From assembly GCA_030629475.1 (NCBI GenBank), contig DAOVOU010000087.1, positions 1-7,870 on the forward strand: a stretch of DNA of 7,870 bases, written 5' to 3'. The notes under the pieces are model-generated. The model saw only the letters and a program-made list of their open reading frames with translations. It made no database searches and was not told where the DNA came from. The number at the start of each line of letters is the position of its first letter. Position 1 is the stretch's first letter. Shown here one piece after another: positions 5,821 to 7,870 of this stretch. The DNA comes from Desulfobacterales bacterium (GTDB lineage: Bacteria; Desulfobacterota; Desulfobacteria; Desulfobacterales; C00003060). Position numbers and translations under genes: made by a program.

Positions 5821-6087
5821 GATCACGATCTTGGGCTCTCAAGGTTCGGCGTAGCCGGTGGCCAACCCTGCCCATAGTGCCCGACTTTGGCAGCCTGGTA
5901 TGACAAGATCTCTTGGACAGTTCCAGGATCAGAGTACCTTAGAGCCATAATCAAGTAGTTCGGGCGGACAGGGTAAGGCATTCTGACCCGAGTCGTCGAT
6001 GACATCCATCTATGTGTGGAGCACCACAACAATCTACACTTAGCCATCCTGTCCGCCGTAGCCTCGAAAACCTGTAACCGCAAAGGT
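5821..6087. other. non-coding stretch downstream of the IS110 remnant
   Basis: About 270 bases with no supported gene. A minus-strand frame (5823-6083) shows no recognisable motif and no ribosome binding site. In IS1111-type members of the IS110 family the non-coding end that produces the guide (bridge) RNA lies downstream of the transposase, so this could be its remnant; I could not identify target or donor loops by eye. Confidence 0.35.
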
Positions 6088-6112
6088 TAAGTCCAGTTTA
6101 GGTTTGGACTTA
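6088..6112 (-). terminator. hairpin overlapping the stop codon of the IS110 remnant
   Basis: TAAGTCCA (6088-6095) and TGGACTTA (6105-6112) form a perfect 8-bp stem with a 9-nt loop. On the minus strand the right arm starts with the TAA stop of the transposase. No T-run follows (AACCTTTGCGG), so it is at best a weak terminator or an mRNA-stabilising hairpin. Confidence 0.3.
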
Positions 6113-6739
6113 CAGTTTGAGTTTTATCTCATAGAGATCCTGAATCATATTTCGCCATTGGCCCAAGGGCCGATCTTTTGCAAAGGCGGCTTCGAGTGCG
6201 CCGAGTTTCTGCCATTTGTCCCGTAGGTAAGGCCAAGTCATTAAGTAGTAACCGGCCCGCTCTTGTAGTTTGACTCCTGGTTGTCGCAGGTGTCGGGGAA
6301 GATAGGTTTGTGACGTTCGTATCAAGCACATAGCCATACGCAGATATCGACGGGCAATGCCAAAATCGGCATGTTGTCCAGCTCCATCACGACGTTTGTA
6401 GTCGGCCATCAAATCGTCCGGACCATGTAACCCCAGGTGCGAAGCTGACTGAACGACGTAATCTTTAAGAATGCGATTGCTGCGCTTGGCAACCGAACCG
6501 GTATAGGTTTCTCCTTGGGGGCCACCAGTTTGCACGACCCGAGGGATAATACCTGAGTATGACACCAGGTTGTTCAATGGCTTTTGCTCATATGGATTTC
6601 CGATTTCTGCGGTTACTCCGCCAGCCAGAACGATACCAATACCCCGGACGCTTGTCAGAAATGCGCCTTGTGTTTGCGCCAACCAAAAGGCAATTTCCTT
6701 TTCCGACTGCTCAACATTTTCTTGAATATAGTTAGTATA
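6110..6739 (-). pseudogene. IS110-family transposase, C-terminal remnant
   Basis: The minus-strand frame encodes the C-terminal Transposase_20 domain of IS110/IS116/IS902-type enzymes. It has a helical lead (ENVEQSEKEIAFWLAQTQGA), then FLTSVRGIGIVLAGGVTAEIG, the helix-hairpin-helix-like signature, then LVSYSGIIPRVVQTGGPQGE, TGSVAKRSNRILKDYVV and a basic helical tail to the TAA at 6110. The N-terminal RuvC-like DEDD domain, about 200 residues, is missing: a TAG at 6758-6760 closes the frame upstream and no good start codon exists. Homology fades near 6740, exactly where the inverted repeat flanking the RAYT gene starts, so arrival of that element, or a deletion at its edge, may have removed the 5' part. 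These enzymes recombine DNA with a bridge RNA; this copy cannot. Confidence 0.85.
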
Positions 6740-6769
6740 GTTAGGGGACGTTGTTGACTATATTGAATT
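6740..6769. repeat. left flank inverted repeat of the RAYT unit
   Basis: GTTAGGGGAC (6740-6749) followed by TTGAATT (6763-6769) is mirrored downstream of the gene by AATTCAA (7785-7791), GTCCCCT (7800-7806) and CCCTAAC (7814-7820). Spacing differs between the two sides (13 versus 8 bases between the two blocks). A second palindrome, AATATAGT (6725-6732) with ACTATATT (6757-6764), overlaps it. Confidence 0.5.
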
Positions 6770-6811
6770 GTTGTGTTAAGGGGGTGGTAACAGGCTTTTG
6801 TTGGAGGGTAT

Positions 6812-7786
6812 ATGCCAAGACGGGCTCGGCTCGATGCACCCGGGACGTTGCATCATGTGATTATCAGAGGTATAGAGAAGCGCAGGATTGTTGATGACCG
6901 TTGGGATCGACGCAATTTTGTGTCTCGGCTGGGGCAGGTGGCATTTGATACGGAGACGGATGTATATGCCTGGGCATTGATGACCAACCATGCCCATATT
7001 CTTTTGCGAAGTAGCCAGCATGGCTTGTCGCAGTTTATGAGGCGGTTTCTGACTGGCTACGCCATCACATATAACCTGCGTCACAAACGCCACGGTCACC
7101 TTTTCCAGAATCGGTACAAGTCGATAGTATGTGATGAGGATGCCTATTTTCGTGAGCTTGTACGCTACATTCACCTGAATCCTTTACGGGCCAAGGTAGT
7201 GAAGAATATGTCTGAGCTCGACAAATACCACTGGTCGGGCCATAGCGTGTTGATGGGCAAGCTCAAGCATGAGTGGCAGGACCGGGACTATGTTTTGTCA
7301 TGGTTTGGGCAGAAGGAAGGGGAGGCCGGAAGGGCGTATCGCAAGTATGTTGAGGAGGGCGTTGAGGAAGGCAGACGTCCAGAGCTTGTTGGTGGTGGTT
7401 TGGTTCGATCTTTAGGAGGGTGGTCGCAGGTGCTTTCTCTTCGGAGAGAAAACGAGCGGGTGCTCGCAGATGAGCGTATACTGGGCACCGGCGATTTTGT
7501 CCAGAAGGTCGTTAGCGAGGCAGATGAACGGATCAAATATCAACTCGGAGACAATGAGCGGAGAGAGAAAGCACAACAGCTAATTGAGCAGACGTGCAAA
7601 AAGGAAGACGTTAATCCCAACGAATTGCGGATGGGTAGTCGCCGGGGTCGCATTGCGCGAGTGAGGGGAGACATAGCGTACCAATTGGTTGAAAGATATG
7701 GATTCCCGCTGGCAGAAGTTGCCCGTCAACTGGGAGTCACGACCTCCGCCATTTCCAAAGCGATTAGCAGGCTATCAAAGACATAA
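6812..7786 (+). CDS. REP-associated tyrosine transposase (RAYT, Y1/HUH) with C-terminal helix-turn-helix extension
   Basis: A single-strand DNA nicking and joining enzyme of the IS200/IS605-related Y1 superfamily. The N-terminal domain begins MPRRARLDAPGTLHHVIIRG, typical of RAYTs. MTNHAHILL gives the HUH metal ligands His60 and His62, and FQNRYKSIV carries the nucleophile Tyr102. RELVRYIHLNPLRAKVV (114-130) closes the core. The protein is 324 residues, longer than a minimal RAYT of about 165-220; the extra part has a charged linker and a C-terminal HTH (PLAEVARQLGVTTSAISKAI, 299-318), which recalls DnaA-like or sigma-type DNA-binding tails. GGAGGG at 6803-6808 fixes the start at 6812. The catalytic residues and frame are intact, so it is likely functional. 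It sits between imperfect inverted repeats, as expected of domesticated REPtron-type units that act on REP palindromes. Members of this group often have no transposition of their own gene. Confidence 0.92.
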   Translation: MPRRARLDAPGTLHHVIIRGIEKRRIVDDRWDRRNFVSRLGQVAFDTETDVYAWALMTNHAHILLRSSQHGLSQFMRRFLTGYAITYNLRHKRHGHLFQNRYKSIVCDEDAYFRELVRYIHLNPLRAKVVKNMSELDKYHWSGHSVLMGKLKHEWQDRDYVLSWFGQKEGEAGRAYRKYVEEGVEEGRRPELVGGGLVRSLGGWSQVLSLRRENERVLADERILGTGDFVQKVVSEADERIKYQLGDNERREKAQQLIEQTCKKEDVNPNELRMGSRRGRIARVRGDIAYQLVERYGFPLAEVARQLGVTTSAISKAISRLSKT

Positions 7787-7820
7787 TTCAACATAGAATG
7801 TCCCCTGTGTCCCCCCTAAC
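7785..7820. repeat. right flank inverted repeat of the RAYT unit
   Basis: AATTCAA (7785-7791) overlaps the TAA stop of the RAYT gene, and is followed by GTCCCCT (7800-7806), a second GTCCCC (7809-7814) and CCCTAAC (7814-7820). This mirrors GTTAGGGGAC ... TTGAATT at 6740-6769, with an additional tandem GTCCCC. Confidence 0.5.
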
Positions 7821-7870
7821 CGTGAACCTTGGAACTTTGAACCTGAGTAGTTACACGAGAGTCGAGATAA
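7821..7870. repeat. GAACCTT/GGAACTTTGAACC short repeat tract
   Basis: GAACCTTGGAACTTTGAACC (7824-7843) is made of near-repeats of GAAC-CTT/TTT. Similar GTTCAA-rich tracts are known near REP-like sequences. The rest of the window edge shows nothing identifiable. Confidence 0.35.

Noticed and set aside
6776..7174. Minus-strand frame opposite the RAYT gene
   Set aside because: It is a shadow of the RAYT coding sequence, which has catalytic motifs and a strong ribosome binding site.

Overview
This 7.9-kb window looks like an accessory region of a bacterial genome, most likely a deltaproteobacterium (Desulfobacterota). That guess is inference: it rests on a textbook sigma-54 (-24/-12) promoter, an SNase/Ada-like nuclease type and RAYT/REP-like repeats that I associate with that group, and moderate GC. 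No rRNA, tRNA or housekeeping gene is present to anchor taxonomy.

Layout. Positions 1-137 hold two copies of a 30-bp repeat embedded in degenerate hexamer (CGAACT-like) arrays. Positions 224-390 carry a dense run of small hairpins that I read as a candidate structured RNA. After a featureless stretch, a near-perfect sigma-54 promoter (696-711) precedes a two-gene operon: a class III nucleotide cyclase with a cysteine-rich C-terminal tail (790-1842), and, one base after its stop, an unrecognised 187-residue soluble protein (1844-2407). This pair is the most interesting unit: a stand-alone cyclase plus a tightly coupled small partner, which could be a signalling or defence (Pycsar-like) cassette, though no known effector domain is visible.

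On the opposite strand lies an older operon: a staphylococcal-nuclease-like gene followed 20 bp later by a 58-residue small protein (2458-2634). The nuclease has been split by a 2427-bp insertion sequence (2800-5226). The ends can be defined to the base: 16-bp terminal inverted repeats and a 5-bp target duplication (AGGCT). Removing the element and one target copy rejoins the nuclease in frame across its SNase and cysteine-rich C-terminal parts. The nuclease is also missing its N-terminal half, so it was damaged at least twice. The element's own DDE transposase carries a single in-frame TGA directly after its first catalytic motif, so this copy is probably inactive.

The right third is a graveyard of other mobile DNA: repeats and a perfect 12-bp inverted repeat (5691-5820), a C-terminal remnant of an IS110-family transposase (minus strand, ending at 6110), and an intact REP-associated tyrosine (Y1/HUH) transposase (6812-7786) bracketed by imperfect inverted repeats that contain AGGGGAC and TTGAATT. 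Overall the intact, probably functional genes are the cyclase, its partner, the small 58-residue protein and the RAYT; the rest is disrupted or mobile.
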